64,000 bases of DNA from Mesorhabditis belari (taxonomy: Eukaryota; Nematoda; Chromadorea; Rhabditida; Rhabditidae). Shown here piece by piece: positions 31,030 through 42,029 of the stretch (within the stretch, counting starts at the first letter, position 1; each line of letters starts with the position of its first letter). The position numbers were made by a program, and so were the translations under genes. The DNA lies in NCBI GenBank assembly GCA_958450365.1, contig CAUEEP010000754.1, forward strand, positions 652,001 through 716,000, in the 5' to 3' direction. The notes under the pieces are model-generated. The model was not told where the DNA came from and did not search any database. It saw only the letters and a list, made by a program, of their open reading frames with translations.

Positions 31030-31244
31030 TGGAATTGGTTACTGGAATTACCTAAAGTTGTTTAAAACATAAGCCATAGCTAATTGCCATCGCTAATTGC
31101 CATCGCCATAGCTAAACATAAGCACAGCTTTTCTGGACCTGAGCTAGGCCAGAGCTAGGCCCAGCTAGGCCTGCAACTAGGCTTTCACTCAGGTCTAGCT
31201 CACAAAAGTTTCCCTGAAGGGTTGAACCAAAGCCAAGTCTGGAC

Positions 31245-31550
31245 TTAGAGACCTAGCTTCTGACCTAGCTTCTGACCTAGCTTCTGACCTAGCTTCTGAC
31301 CTAGCTTCTGACCTAGCTTCTGATCTAGCTTCTGACCTAGCTTCTGACCTAGCTTCTGACCTAGCTTCTGATCTAGATTCTGATCTAGCTTCTGACCTAG
31401 CTTCTGATCTAGTTCCTGATCTAGCTTCTGACCTAGCTTCTGACCTAGCTTCTGACCTAGCTTCTGACCTAGCTTCTGATCTAGCTTCTGATCTAGCTTC
31501 TGATCTAGCTTGGCCTTTAGACCTAGCTTGACCTTCTGACCTAACTTGGC
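31245..31550. repeat. Minisatellite CTTCTGACCTAG (12 bp)
   Basis: About 24 units with CTTCTGATCTAG variants. Because the unit is four codons long, the minus frame reads Ala-Arg-Ser-Glu repeats over 100 codons without being a gene. Confidence 0.93.
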
Positions 31551-31674
31551 CTAGACTTATTTCAAACCTCACGGAACAAGTCTGTGACCTAGATCTCCTT
31601 GCTTGGAGACCAAAAGTCAGGCCTAAACCTGGGTTGATAAGACTGACTCACTTCAAGTCTTCAGCTCCGGGTTT

Positions 31675-31950
31675 GGCTTAGGCTGGTTTAGGCTGGCTTG
31701 GGCTAGCCTGGGCCGGCTTAGGCCCGCTTAGGCTTGCTTGGGCCCGCTTAGGCTGGTTTAGGCTGCTTTAGGCTGGTTCAGGCTGGCTTAGGCTGGTTTA
31801 GGCTGGCTTGGGCCAGCCTGGGCCGGCTTAGGCTGGTTTGGGCTAGCTTAGGGTGGCTTAGGCCAGCTTAGACTTGCTTGGGCTGGGTTAGGCTAGCTTT
31901 AGGCTGGTTCAGGCTAGCTTAGGCTTGGCTTAGACTAGCTTAGGTTTAAG
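31675..31950. repeat. Minisatellite GGCTTAGGCTGGTTTAGGCT (~11 bp core)
   Basis: GGCTTAGGCTG, GGTTTAGGCTG and GGGCTAGCTTA units. The core contains TTAGGC and the array may derive from telomere repeats. A similar array lies at 43640-43925. Confidence 0.85.
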
Positions 31951-32104
31951 CTGGGGTTATATGCGGGACCTATTCCGCCAGCCAAGCCTAAGGCTAAGGC
32001 CCTGGCGGGCAATATCATCTCACATTAGCCACAAGCTACTATAGCTTTCGGCTGCTTTAGAAAGATTTCTATAACAGATTACAATAAGGTGAAGTTCTTT
32101 TCAG

Positions 32105-35100
32105 CGTTGCTGCTCTCGGCTTGGTTGGCTTTGGCTTGGTGCACTCTGTTCACTAGAGTTTGTGCTGCCGAGTACGACGAGTATGAGACAACGATCGAGT
32201 ATCGGGAGGTGAAGCTTTTTGCTTCGTTTGCTAAATCGTTTGCTAAAACGACTATCTGAAAGCTATGAAAATGTTAAAATTGGTTTAAAATTGGTGTTCA
32301 GCGAATTCGAAGGCACTACACATCACCACGATACACGAGAGAAATCGAAGAGGCGCCTACTGAAGTTATCGACTTTCATCAAAGGTTTTGTAATAGGGAA
32401 AAGATTACGGTATTTGATTTGATGATCTTTAGGGGATTTGATTGGGTTTGAATTGGGTTTAAACTGGGTTTAAATTGGGTTTAAATTGGGGTTTAAATTG
32501 GGTGATTTGATTGGGTTTGAATTGGGTTTAAATTGGGTGATTTGATTGGGTTTGAATTGGGTTTAAATTGGGTTTAAATTGGGTTTAAATTGGGGTTTAA
32601 ATTGGGTTATTTGATTGGCTTTAAATTGGGTTTAAATTGGGTTTAAATTGGGTTGTTTGATTGGCTTTAAATTGGGTTGTTTGATTGGGTTTAAATTGGG
32701 TTTAAATTGGGGTTTAAATTGGGTTATTTGATTGGCTTTAAATTGGGTTTAAATTGGGTTTAAATTGGGTTTAAATTGGGTTGTTTGATTGGGTTTAGAT
32801 TGGATTTAAATTGAGTTTAAATTGGGTTATTTGATTGGGTTTAAATTGGGTTATTTGATTGGGTTTGAATTGGGGTTTAAATTGGGGTTTAAATTGGGTT
32901 TAAATTGGGTTTAAATTGGGGTTTAAATTGGCTTATTTGATTGGGTTTGAATTGGGTTTAGATTGGGTTTAAATTGGGTTTAAATTGGGTTTGAATTGGG
33001 TTTAGATTGGGTTTAAATTGGGTTTAAATTGGGTTTGAATTGGGTTTAGATTGGGTTTAAATTGGGGTTTAAATTGGGTTTGAATTGGGTTTAGATTGGG
33101 TTTAAATTGGGGTTTAAATTGGGTTTGAATTGGGTTTAGATTGGGTTTAAATTGGGGTTTAAATTGGGTTTAAATTGGGTTTAAATTGGGTTGTTTGATT
33201 GGGTTTAAATTGGGTTTAAATTGGTTTCAAATTGGGTTATTTGATTGGGTTTAAATTGGGTTTAGATTGGGTTTAAATTGAGTTTAAATTAGGTTGTTTG
33301 ATTGGGTTTAAATTGGGTTTAAATTGGCTTTAAATTGGGTTATTTGATTGGCTTTAAATTGGGCTTAAATTGGGTCTAAGATTGGCTTTAAATTGGATTA
33401 TTTGATTGGCTTTCAGATTACGAACACCAAAAAGCGTGCTTGATCCGGAGAGACCAATAGGTGAGTGCTGAATGATAGGTTGAGCTTGAGCTTGAGCTTG
33501 AGCTTTGGCCTAAGCCTGAGCTTAAGCTTGAGCCTGAGCCTGAGCCTGAGCTAACATAGGAGGACAACAATGAGCAGGAGAACAAGATAAGCTAGCTGAG
33601 ATGAGCTAGCTGAGATGAGCTAGCTGAGATGAGCTATAAACTATTCGTAGAAACGGATAATGATTTCAAATAGGTTTAAACTCAAATAGATCTAAAATCA
33701 AATAAGATTTCGGTTTTAAAACATTGATATTTCCATCTTCTGATGTTTTGACTTTGTTTTGATGTACAGGAAAGGAAAGAAATCGAACTGGAACAAAGAA
33801 AAGCAGCTCTCATTCCGTTTGCAAGCCTTTTATCCACTAAACTATCGAATCACCTTGAAGAAAAGCGGTGAAAAACCCCGAAAAACCCATTAGAAAACCC
33901 TCTAAATCCTCTAAATCCTCGAATTTCCTCCTAGGACTTTAAGCGCTTATAACTTTTGATATAGAGCTCGTTAGCAAAAACCGAAAGCAGATTCGGATTC
34001 AGCGTTTAATTCTGTATCGAATCGTTTATAGCTTATCTACTTTTGTCTTTTGATTTGTAAGAGAAAATCGAATTTCTAGATGTACCACCAAAATTGGTGA
34101 CTGAGGATCATCCAATCTACATGGTGATTCCATTGCCGAGCACTGATGATATATCTGCTGGGAGAAATCCTTTCCGACTCAGCATTCCACTCGTTGAGCC
34201 AAGTAAGATGAGATAAATGAGATAAACGATAGATAAACGATAGATAAATGAGATAAGCTATAGATGGGCTATAGATACGCTATAGATAAGCTATAGATAA
34301 ACTACAATACTACAATACTACAATACTACAATAAATTTATTCAAAACCAATAATCTGATACAAACAAAGGATATATAATAAGAAATAAAGGTTTAAACAT
34401 ACAATTTTATAACACTGCGGCTGTCGTTCCTATCCCTTTAACCCTTATTACGCAAAGGTTGTGGGAAAAAGAAACATTTTGATCTTGTCTGTCACATCGA
34501 ACTTTCGATCTTCCGCAGACAAGACTCCTAACCGAGACAAGACTCCTAACCAAGACAAGACTCCTAACCGAGACAAGACTCCTAACCGAGACAAGACTCC
34601 TAACGGAGACAAGACTCCTAACCGAGACAAGACTCCTAACCAAGACAAGACTCCTAACCAAGACAAGACTCCTAACCAAGACAAGACTCCTAACCAAGAC
34701 AAGACTCCTAACCGAGACAAGACTCCTAACCGAGACAAGACTCCTAACCGGTCGGCTATCTGGCTATAAAGAATTTGGAATGCTTCAGGAATTTGTGTGT
34801 CATCCTTGCGTATCATCCTTGCGTATCATCCTTGCGCAGAGACTATGCTAATCTTTGGCTTTTAGTATGCGTTCATAGGAATGAACATAGGAATAATACA
34901 AGCTATAATATAAACTACCGTATTTTCTCTAATAGTAGTGCACCCAAGCGAGCCGAGTTAGTAACTATTTTACGGTTTCCAAGCTTTTGCAGAAGCTCAA
35001 GAGTCAAGCTTGCAGAAGCTCAAGAGTCAAGCTTGCAGAAGCTCAAGAGTCTAATCCCTGACTAGATCTCATTGTCAGCTACATTTTCCGACCTCACATC

Positions 35101-38100
35101 GATAGGTTTTGATAAGCGGTTCTCGAGATTTTGATCAATTTCGAGCAAACGAGGAGTCTAAAGTTGGTCGAGGGGTCAAGGACGAGGGTCAACTTTAGAC
35201 GCCTCGTTCTCAGCGTAATTTTGAGATATTTTTATGTTTAATATACGAAAAGATAGCCCTGAATGTCTTCTATACAAAGATATAAAAAGATAAGAATAAT
35301 ATTAGCTCTAGGGAGAGTTATAGACGATCAAAGCTGGGGTGGTTAACGTAGAAGCTATAAGACAAGCTAGAAGGCAAGCTATAGGATAAGCTAGAAGGCA
35401 AGCTAGAAGGCAAGCTAGAAGGCAAGCTATAGGATAAGCTAGAAGGCAAGCTAGAAGACAAGCTAGAAGGCAAGCTAGAAGACAAGCTATAGGATAAGCT
35501 AGAAGACAAACTTTTCTGTTAAACTCTAGTCTTAATCTATCGTCTAGTAGATTATCTTAAAAGTACAAGAACTTTGCACAAAAGTACAAGAAGTTCTTAA
35601 ACTTTGGTTCAATCTTTTCTCAATCTCAATCTCAATCTTTTCTATTTCAGTAGTCGATCTTGCTGTTGAGTCTGTCTATAAACAGCAGCTTGTCCAACGG
35701 AACTCTATTCGAGTCATTTACAAAGTAAGTTGAGAATTAAGAAGATAAAATAGATAATGTCAATGTCAGCTTCAATCTTCTTTTTAGGATTCTCAAATGT
35801 CGGATGCTCATGGACCGAATGTGGCTATCGATATGCTCGTGCAGAACAAATTGGACGTGATCATCGGCTACGCTTATGTGTTAGTTGAATAGAGCTTTAG
35901 CTAAGCTTTGAAGCTAATAGCCAGCTAATATCCAGCTAGTAGCCAGCTAGTAGCCAGCTAATATCCAGCTAATAGCCTAGCCAAGCTAATATCCAGCTAA
36001 TAGCCAAGCCTCGTTATTAGCTTCGTTTTCTAGATATGCTTTGGCACCAGTTGCTCGAATGGCACCATTCTGGCGGGACATTGATTCGAATGGGATCCCG
36101 GTGATCACCCCAATCGGACTCACTGGGAATCTTGATGACAAAAAGGAGTACTCGATGATGACAAGGATCAATTCACCTTATAAAGTACTGTAAAACGACG
36201 GGTTTCTTTTCTAAAACATTTCTAGAACTAAAACCATTTCAGAACTTTCGTCAAAGCGTCGAGAAGCTTTGGGATGCGTACAATTGGACGACTACCGTTT
36301 TCATCTATCACGATCGAAGATTTGGCTCGGATCTCTCGCAACCGGTTGGTAAAAGAAAAGGTTATTGTAGGTTAGGCTTAGGCTTAGGCTTAGGCTTAGG
36401 CTTAGGCTTAGGCTTAGGCTTAGGGCTAGGCTTAGGCTTAGGCTTAGGCTTAGGCTTGGCTTGGGCTTAGGCTCAGGCTTAGGCTTAGGCTTAGGCTTAG
36501 GCCTAGGCTTAGGCTTAGGCTCAGGCTTTGGCTTAGGCTTAGGCTCAGGCTTAGGCTTAGGCTTAGGCTTAGGCTTAGGCTTAGGCTTAGGCTTAGCCTT
36601 AGAGACCTACAGTAAGCCTAAGCCTAAGCCTAAGCCTACAGTAAGCCTAAGCCTGAGCGTAGGCCCAAGCCTGAGCCTACTTTTAGTTGGCATATCAATC
36701 AATGCAGGAGTACTGTAGTTCTTCTAAGGTCAGGAGGACTGTAATTTTTGTGCTGTAGCACAGTAGCCTTGCCCTACAGTTTCCACAGATTACTTTACTT
36801 TTTAGAGTGCGCTGAACCTGGGCCTTGGACTTGGTCTAAGGATTGCTGTCCTTGGTCTAAGGATTGCTGTCCCTGGTCTAAGGATTGCTGTTCCAAGGCC
36901 TCGGATTATCCACTGTACAGAGCCTAAGCCTAAGCCCAACCCTAAGCCTAACCCCAAGCCCAAGCCTAAGCCTAAGCCTACTGTAGTACAGTGCCTATGT
37001 TCTTGTATGACTACAGGGTACTGTACTTTAGAAAATACTAGATACTGTAGCCCTTTTTCCTTCCAGTAACCTTCCAGTAACCTTCCAGTAACCTGAAAGG
37101 GCTAAATTCACATTTCCAGTCGGGTGAATGCTACCTCTTGCTGACGACGGTGAAGATTTTCTTTAAAAAGCGGGTCGAAGCGCCGCTCGTTCACAACTAT
37201 TTTGTCTTCAACGAGCACCGATCGACCAGGAAAGATTTCAAGTGAGTTTTTGAATAGTTTCACTAGACTTTTATAAACTTAACTAGTTTTTATATGTTAT
37301 GATAGAATCCGATCAGATGAATTCTATCGTTGGAATCGAATTCTATCCATCGGATCCGATCGTGATAACAGAAATTGAGCATAAATTGTGTTTTGATGAA
37401 ATTCTGAAACAGAAAGCGACCAGATTCGATCAGATTCAAGAAATTGATTCAATTTCAGCTAATTAACCAGTTAAATGTTAGAGTTAAATGCTAATTAATT
37501 CAATAGTTTAAGTTTAAGTCAAGTTTAAGTCAAGTTTAGGTCAAGTTTAAGACAAGTTTAAGGCTAAATTAAGACCAGAAATGTAGAATTATCGAGATAG
37601 AAAAGCTTAAAAACAAAGAATTTTCTCTAAATCCGTGCATTTTCTTCTTAATCGCAAAGCTAAGCAAAGCTAGAGCTAAGCTAAGCAAAGCTAAGCTAGA
37701 GCTAGAGCTAAGCTAGAGCTAGAGCTAAGCTAAGCTAGAGCTAGAGCTAGAGCTAGAGCTAGAGCTAGAGCTAAGCTAGAGCTAGAGCTAAGCTAGAGCT
37801 AGAGCTAGAGCTAAGCTATGCAAAGCTAGAGCTAAGCTAAGCAAAGCTAAGCTAGAGCTAGAGCTAGAGCTAAGCTAAGCTAGAGCTAGAGCTAAGCTAA
37901 GCTAGAGCTAGAGCTAAGCTAAGCTAGAGCTAGAGCTAAGCTAGAGCTAGAGCTAAGCTAGAGCTAGAGCTAGAGCTAAGCTAAGCTAGAGCTAGAGCTA
38001 AGCTAAGCTAGAGCTAGAGCTAAGCTAGAGCTAAGCTAGAGCTAAGCTAAGCTAGAGCTAGAGCTAAGCTAGAGCTAAGCTAGAGCTAAGCTAGAGCTAG

Positions 38101-38694
38101 AGCTAAGCTGGAGCCAGAGCTAGAGCCAGAGCTAAGCCAGAGCCAGAGCTAAGCTAGAGCTAGAGCTAGAGCTAAGCTAGAGCTAGAGCTAAGCTAAGCC
38201 AGAGCTAGAGCTAAGCTAAGCTAGAGCTAGAGCTAAGCTAAGCTAGAGCTAGAGCTAAGCTAAGCTAGAGCTAGAGCTAGAGCTAAGCTAGAGCTAGAGC
38301 TAGAGCTAAGCTAGAGCTAGAGCTAAGCTAGAGCTAGAGCTAGAGCTAGAGCTAGAGCTAAGCTAAGCTAGAGCTAGAGCTAGAGCTAAGCTAGAGCTAG
38401 AGCTAGAGCTAAGCTAGAGCTAGAGCTAAGCAAAGCTAGAGCTAGAGCTAAGCTAGAGCTAAGCTAAGCTAGAGCTAGAGCTAAGCTAAGCTAGAGCTAA
38501 GCTAGAGCTAGAGCTAGAGCAAAGCAAAGCAAGCTAAGCTTTAAAATCCAATTCAAACACATCCACTTTATCAGAAAGAATGTTTTTTACAAGTCTAGTG
38601 AACAGTTTTTCGGAAAATTGAATCATTTTCATACATTCTCATTATATTTCTCTTTTCAGTGACTACCTCAAGCAGAGTTCAATGCTCAGCAATA
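32105..38694 (+). CDS. Receptor guanylyl cyclase-like ectodomain gene C (10 exons seen, partial)
   Basis: Ten exons join in phase: 32105-32208, 32302-32384, 33417-33460, 34080-34202, 35651-35724, 35788-35879, 36034-36184, 36243-36344, 37120-37241, 38660-38694 (930 nt, 310 codons). Exon 1 gives a hydrophobic signal-peptide-like stretch (SALLLSAWLALAWCTLF). The core reads IYMVIPLP, GRNPFRLSIP, DLAVESVY, DSQMSDAHGP, YALAPVARMAPFW, GIPVITPIGL, then YNWTTTVFIYHDRRFG and GECYLLLTTV, the order of an ANF-receptor ligand-binding domain as in nematode receptor-type guanylyl cyclases. It aligns with genes A and B. No in-frame ATG was found for exon 1, so the 5' end is unsettled. Transmembrane, kinase-homology and cyclase exons are not visible. 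Introns 2, 4, 8 and 9 are long and filled with different minisatellites; introns 1, 5 and 7 are 58-93 nt. Domain assignment is by reading motifs, not by a search. Confidence 0.8.
32209..32301 (+). other. Intron 1 of gcy-like C
   Basis: 93 nt, donor GAG/GTGAAG and acceptor GTTCAG. The flanking exons join in phase 0. Confidence 0.55.
32435..33412. repeat. Minisatellite TTGGGTTTAAA (11-12 bp) in intron 2 of gcy-like C
   Basis: About 85 units of TTGGGTTTAAA with TTGGGGTTTAAA, TTGGGTTTGAA, TTGGGTTTAGA and TTATTTGATTGGG variants. It fills almost the whole 1032 nt intron between exons at 32384 and 33417. Confidence 0.93.
33480..33640. repeat. Short GAGCTTGAGC and GAGCTAGCTGAGAT arrays in intron 3
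   Basis: GAGCTT/GAGCCT units (33480-33550) followed by four GATGAGCTAGCTGA units (33590-33640). Confidence 0.8.
33778..33854 (-). tRNA. tRNA-like module in intron 3 of gcy-like C
   Basis: The minus strand has an A-box-like TAGTTTAGTGG and a B-box-like AGTTCGATTTC about 50 nt later, after GGTGATTCGA. The long middle part would fit a class II variable arm. Read in the sense direction the same DNA looks like an exon with a CAG acceptor, but it does not join in frame with its neighbours, so the tRNA reading is preferred. Confidence 0.4.
33925..34050. repeat. Dispersed repeat copy shared with 55140-55250 and 56620-56730
   Basis: AGCGCTTATAACTTTTGATA, then AAGCAGATTCGGATTCAGC, then GTCGAAT/ATCGAATC and TATAGCTTAT occur in the same order at all three places. 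It lies in intron 3 of gcy-like C. Confidence 0.8.
34513..34750. repeat. Minisatellite AAGACTCCTAACCGAGAC (18 bp) in intron 4
   Basis: About 13 units of GACAAGACTCCTAACCGA with CCAA and CGGA variants. The 18 bp length keeps frames open on both strands. Confidence 0.93.
35148..35208. other. Inverted repeat, 22 bp arms, in intron 4
   Basis: AACGAGGAGTCTAAAGTTGG (35148 on) pairs with CCAACTTTAGAC-like GTCAACTTTAGACGCCTCGT (ending 35208). The loop is about 17 nt. It resembles the termini of the MITE family at 49436-50065. Confidence 0.7.
35350..35512. repeat. Minisatellite GCTAGAAGGCAA (12 bp) in intron 4
   Basis: About 13 units of AAGCTAGAAGGC with AAGCTATAGGAT and AAGCTAGAAGAC variants. Confidence 0.9.
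35918..36010. repeat. Short array AGCCAGCTAATA in intron 6
   Basis: About seven units of TAGCCAGCTAATATCC within the 154 nt intron. Confidence 0.8.
36370..36680. repeat. TTAGGC array with inverted end, intron 8 of gcy-like C
   Basis: About 38 TTAGGC-type units (36370-36600), then CCTACAGTAAGCCTAAGCC units in the opposite sense (36605-36670). More GCCTAA units lie at 36920-36985. A coding exon precedes it (to 36344) and follows it (from 37120). Confidence 0.92.
36835..36895. repeat. Short array GGTCTAAGGATTGCTGT
   Basis: Three copies of TTGGTCTAAGGATTGCTGTC inside intron 8. Confidence 0.8.
37662..38540. repeat. Minisatellite GAGCTA / AGCTA (5-6 bp), ~870 bp, intron 9
   Basis: AAGCTA and GAGCTA units in varying order fill most of the 1418 nt intron 9. 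The unit contains the palindrome AGCT, so the array can fold on itself. Confidence 0.94.
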
Positions 38695-38879
38695 GTGAGT
38701 TTTGCTTTAAAATATTGTTTTAAATATATTAAATCTTATTTTGAATAGTTCTTTGTTTAAATTTCATTCTTTTAACTCTTTTTCTTTCGTTTCTCCTATC
38801 AAAAATCCCAAGAAATCATAAATTTTTGGTTTTTTTTTATAAAAATCGGTTTCTTTTCTTTTTTCTGCCTCTCCTTTCC

Positions 38880-39360
38880 CTGTTTTCTTCAAGCAAAGCA
38901 AAGCTAGAGCTCTGCTTTTAAATTAAAAGTGATTAGAAAAGCTTTTCTTTCCTTTTCTTTTCTTTTTCTTGAACATTTTCATGAAAAAAGATGAGAAAAT
39001 AGAGAAATTTCAGCTATAATCCTTTGTAAAAGATTCGAATTGATAAATAAAGCAAGTAAAGCCGCCAAGTAAAGCCAAGTAAAGCTAAGCAGTTCACAAT
39101 GAGATTTTGTAGTCTTTTGTAGTCTTTTGTAGTCTTTTTTGATCGTTTTTTGATCGTTTTTTGATCTTTTTTGATCTTTTATGACCTTTTGTGTCCTTTT
39201 CGCTTACACGATTCATTATAGAATCTAGCTTAGTTGATAGAGCTTGAAATGAGCTTTCCAAATATATAATTAGTTTTTTCTCAATTCCCTTCAAAGTCGA
39301 GATATTGAGCTTGAAAGTTGATGAAGAGAAAAAGTTTAAAAAAATAGGTTAAACCTATTT
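38880..39360. other. Spacer, no exon found
   Basis: AT-rich with short arrays (TAAAGCCAAG at 39057-39090, TTTTTGATCG and TAGTCTTTTG at 39107-39185). The minus frame 39094-39294 is Lys-rich because of the array. Confidence 0.45.
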
Positions 39361-39387
39361 GAACGCTTCCAAACGGTCGGTGACTAG

Positions 39388-39472
39388 CTGCAGTGATGGC
39401 TCAGTGGATAGGGTGGCGGTGTGGAGATCGGGACGGGTCTGCAGGGGCTCGGGTTCGAATCCGACTGGGGCT
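39388..39472 (+). tRNA. tRNA-like module followed by a T-run
   Basis: A box TGGCTCAGTGG and B box GGTTCGAATCC. The ends TAGCTGCAG (39386 on) and CTGGGGCTA (ending 39473) pair as an extended acceptor-like stem with one mismatch. The middle is long, class II-like. A run of seven T (39480-39486) follows, the form of a Pol III terminator. I could not place an anticodon with confidence. Confidence 0.55.
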
Positions 39473-39557
39473 AGAATTGTTTTTTTCTTTCTTCCTCTTC
39501 TTTTTCTTTCTTTTATATCTTTCGAATTTCTTTGGGGACAAGAAGGGCGCAGCGCAT

Positions 39558-39665
39558 TGGGCATAGCTCAGTGGTTAGAGCGTCTGGAGGCTTCTGATCA
39601 GTAAGGAGATGATCGAGGGTTCTGATCGGTAAGCGGATGATCGAGGTTCGATTCCTCTTGATTCC
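39558..39665 (+). tRNA. tRNA-like module with expanded 3' part
   Basis: A box TAGCTCAGTGG after GGGCA. The first B box in a pairing T arm (CGAGG-TTCGATT-CCTCT) lies at about 39643-39660, much farther from the A box than usual because GATGATCGAGGGTTC-type segments have been duplicated in between. Together with the following array it looks like a tRNA gene whose 3' half has expanded in tandem. Confidence 0.5.
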
Positions 39666-39832
39666 AGCAGATGATTGAGGGTTCGATTCCTCTTGGTTCC
39701 AGTAGATGATCAAGGGTTCGATTCCGCTTGATTCCAGCAGATGATCAAGGGTTCGATTCCTCTTGATTCCAACAGATGATCAAGGGTTCGATTCCCCTTG
39801 GTTCCAGTAGATGATCAAGGGCTCTATTCGCC
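39608..39832 (+). repeat. ~37 bp tandem repeat of a tRNA T-arm / B box
   Basis: About six units of AGATGATCAAGGGTTCGATT followed by CCTCTTGATTCCAGC. Every unit carries a consensus B box (GGTTCGATTCC). The array starts inside a tRNA-like module with an A box. Confidence 0.85.
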
Positions 39833-40095
39833 ATTTTTCCCCTTCCAGACGTTAAAACTCTTGCAAAACTTTATATAGACTATGCAAAGTCATAAATTTG
39901 ATGAAGAATAAGGGGAAATTCTCTCTTTTTCCTCTTCTTCTGGGTTTCTTGATTGAATTTGCATGAATGTGCGTCTTTTTTTCGTCTTTTCGTCTTCCTT
40001 TTTCCTTTCTCTATGCATAATTATTGAGTAAAAAAGCATTAGAAAAGAGAAATTTGTATAAAAGAAAAGCTTTTCTATCACTGTGCCAAAAAGCT

Positions 40096-40140
40096 AACGT
40101 TTATGAGGCATTAGAGAAGGTTTATGAAAGCATAAAGTAC
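40096..40140 (-). repeat. Dispersed ~50 bp motif, copy
   Basis: Minus strand: GTACTTTATGCTTTC, then ATAAACCTTCTCTAATGCC. A second, slightly shorter copy follows at about 40155-40205. Confidence 0.6.
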
Positions 40141-40391
40141 ATGTACAAAGTAGATGAGTACTTTTGAGGGATTAGAGAAGGTTTATGAAAGCATAGAGTA
40201 CATGTACAAGGCACAAAGTACATGTACAAAGTAGATGAGTACTCTTGGATGCTTTTGCTGGCTTTTGCTGACTAATCATTGATCAAAGGGATCCTTTCTA
40301 GCGCCAAGAACTTCTTTAAATACTCTAAACGATTAAAAGAATAGCTTTTGATTGATTTTTGATTGATTTTGATTGATTTTGATTGATTTTA

Positions 40392-40530
40392 ACGCCATCC
40401 CCATAATGACGGGCGTACAATCGCGTAGTCGAACTTTGAACGTCCCGTTCTCGGCGCTCGTTTATGCTACAGTGTTCGCTTTGGTGTCAAATGATAGCCC
40501 TTGAAATCTAGTATTTTTTGATATCAAAAA
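40392..40530. mobile_element. Single arm of the CCCATAATGACG MITE family
   Basis: CCATCCCCATAATGACGGGC, TAGTCGAACTTTGAACG and TTTATGCTACAGTGTTCG match the arms of the element at 49436-50065. Only one arm is seen here. Confidence 0.65.
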
Positions 40531-40734
40531 GTGTCGTTGGGAAAATGCCAGGGGCTGAGAAATAAAGGAAGATTTCGGGGCTGAGATTTACCAAAAAAGG
40601 AAGTTAAAGTGGCGTTCTTTCTGAGGCAAAGTGGCGTTCTTTCTCTTCCAAATTCCCAGTTGATTATCAAAAGTGGTAGTAGAGGTGATTATCAAAAAAT
40701 AGCCCTGAATTTCAGCTATTAGAATAGTTACTTT

Positions 40735-41312
40735 AAAGCTCCCTAAAAGCTCCTTTAAAGCTCCTTTATAGTTCCTTTAAACCTCCTGTAAAGCTCCTTT
40801 AAAGCTCCTTTAAACCTCCTGTAAAGCTCCCTTCAAAGCTCCCTTAAAGCTCCTTCAAAGCTCCTTTATAGTCCCTTGAAGCCTCCTTAAAGCTCCTTCA
40901 AAGCTCCCTTAAAGCTCCCTTAAACCTCCTGTAAAGCTCCCTTAAAGCTCCTTTAAAGCTCCCTTAAACCTCCCTTAAAGCTCCCTTAAAGCTCCCTTAA
41001 AGCTCCCTTAAACCTCCTTAAAGCTCCCTTAAAGCTCCCTTAAAGCTCCTTTAAAGCTCCTTCAAAGCTCCCTAAAAGCTCCCTTAAAGCTTCTTTAAAG
41101 CTTCTTTAAAGCTCCTTTATAGTTCCTATTTAGTACCTTTAAAGCCCCTTCAAAGCTCCTTTATAGTTCCTTGAAGCTCCCTTAAAGCTCCTTTAAAGCT
41201 CCCTTAAACCTCCTTTAAACCTCCTTTAAACCTCCCTTAAACCTCCTTTAAACCTCCTTTAAAGCTCCCTTAAACCTCCTTTAAACCTCCTTTAAACCTC
41301 CTTTATACTTCC
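40735..41312. repeat. Minisatellite AAAGCTCCCTT (10-11 bp)
   Basis: About 50 units of TTAAAGCTCC, TTAAACCTCC and TTATAGTTCC. Confidence 0.93.
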
Positions 41313-41773
41313 TATTTAGTGTTTTTACAAGTTCTAAGCATAAAATAAAAGAAATTACATGAAAAACAACAATTTCAAGAAATCTTTCCTCTTTCTTTGA
41401 CTATTTCTATGTCTTTTTTGACGATTTCTATGTCTTTTTTCACTAAAATCTTTATCCAATTGACCAAACTTCCTTTCAAAACATTGAATTTATAAAAAAG
41501 AACGTTTTGAAAAGAATTTTCAATGATTTTCTTGCAAAAATGGCTTATTTAGAGGGTTTTTTCTTTCTTTAACCCAAACTTCCGACATGAATTTTGTCAT
41601 TTATGAAGCGTAAACTTCAAAAAAACTTCAAAAACTTCAAAAAAACTTCAAAAAACTTCAAAAATCAATCTTTTTCTTAAAGAAAAGATGAATTTATGAG
41701 AAAATTATGAGAAAATGTGCTTATTTATTCATTTAAATGCTTTTTTAAAGCTTTCAAAGCTTTGTTTTAATAG

Positions 41774-41852
41774 ACTTTTATCGAGAATCGTTCTCCATAG
41801 CCGTATTGAATCAAATAACCGTGCTCGACTCATCCCAGCTGAATCTGTCCTC
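41774..41852 (+). CDS. Candidate exon 11 of gcy-like C
   Basis: An acceptor TTTTAATAG precedes an open stretch that, with the phase left by the exon ending at 38694, reads FYRESFSIAVLNQITVLDSS. This resembles the F-Y-x-S-x-x-x-A-x-x-x-N helix found in ANF-receptor ectodomains after the segment encoded by exon 10. A GTAAAA donor at 41853 keeps it open. The intron before it would be 3.1 kb and the call rests on phase and composition only. Confidence 0.4.
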
Positions 41853-42029
41853 GTAAAAACAGTAACCCATCCATTTTAGTGCACTAGTTACAACTATTTT
41901 CTTATTGTAATGCCAAAAAAATCGCATTCATTGCATCGGAAAGAGAATGTTTTGCAAAAAGGACTGAAATTATTGAAATTCGGATTTTGCAAACACGTAA
42001 ATTCTAGAGAAAGTTTTAAGGAATTCAAG

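Noticed and set aside
31195..31572. 125-codon minus ORF of Ala-Arg-Ser-Glu repeats
   Set aside because: A 12 bp minisatellite gives a four-residue repeat by necessity.
33776..33867. Possible extra exon of gcy-like C (CAG acceptor at ~33770, GTGAAA donor)
   Set aside because: It would break the frame: exon 3 ends in phase 1 and joins directly to the exon at 34080. The same DNA contains A-box- and B-box-like motifs on the minus strand.
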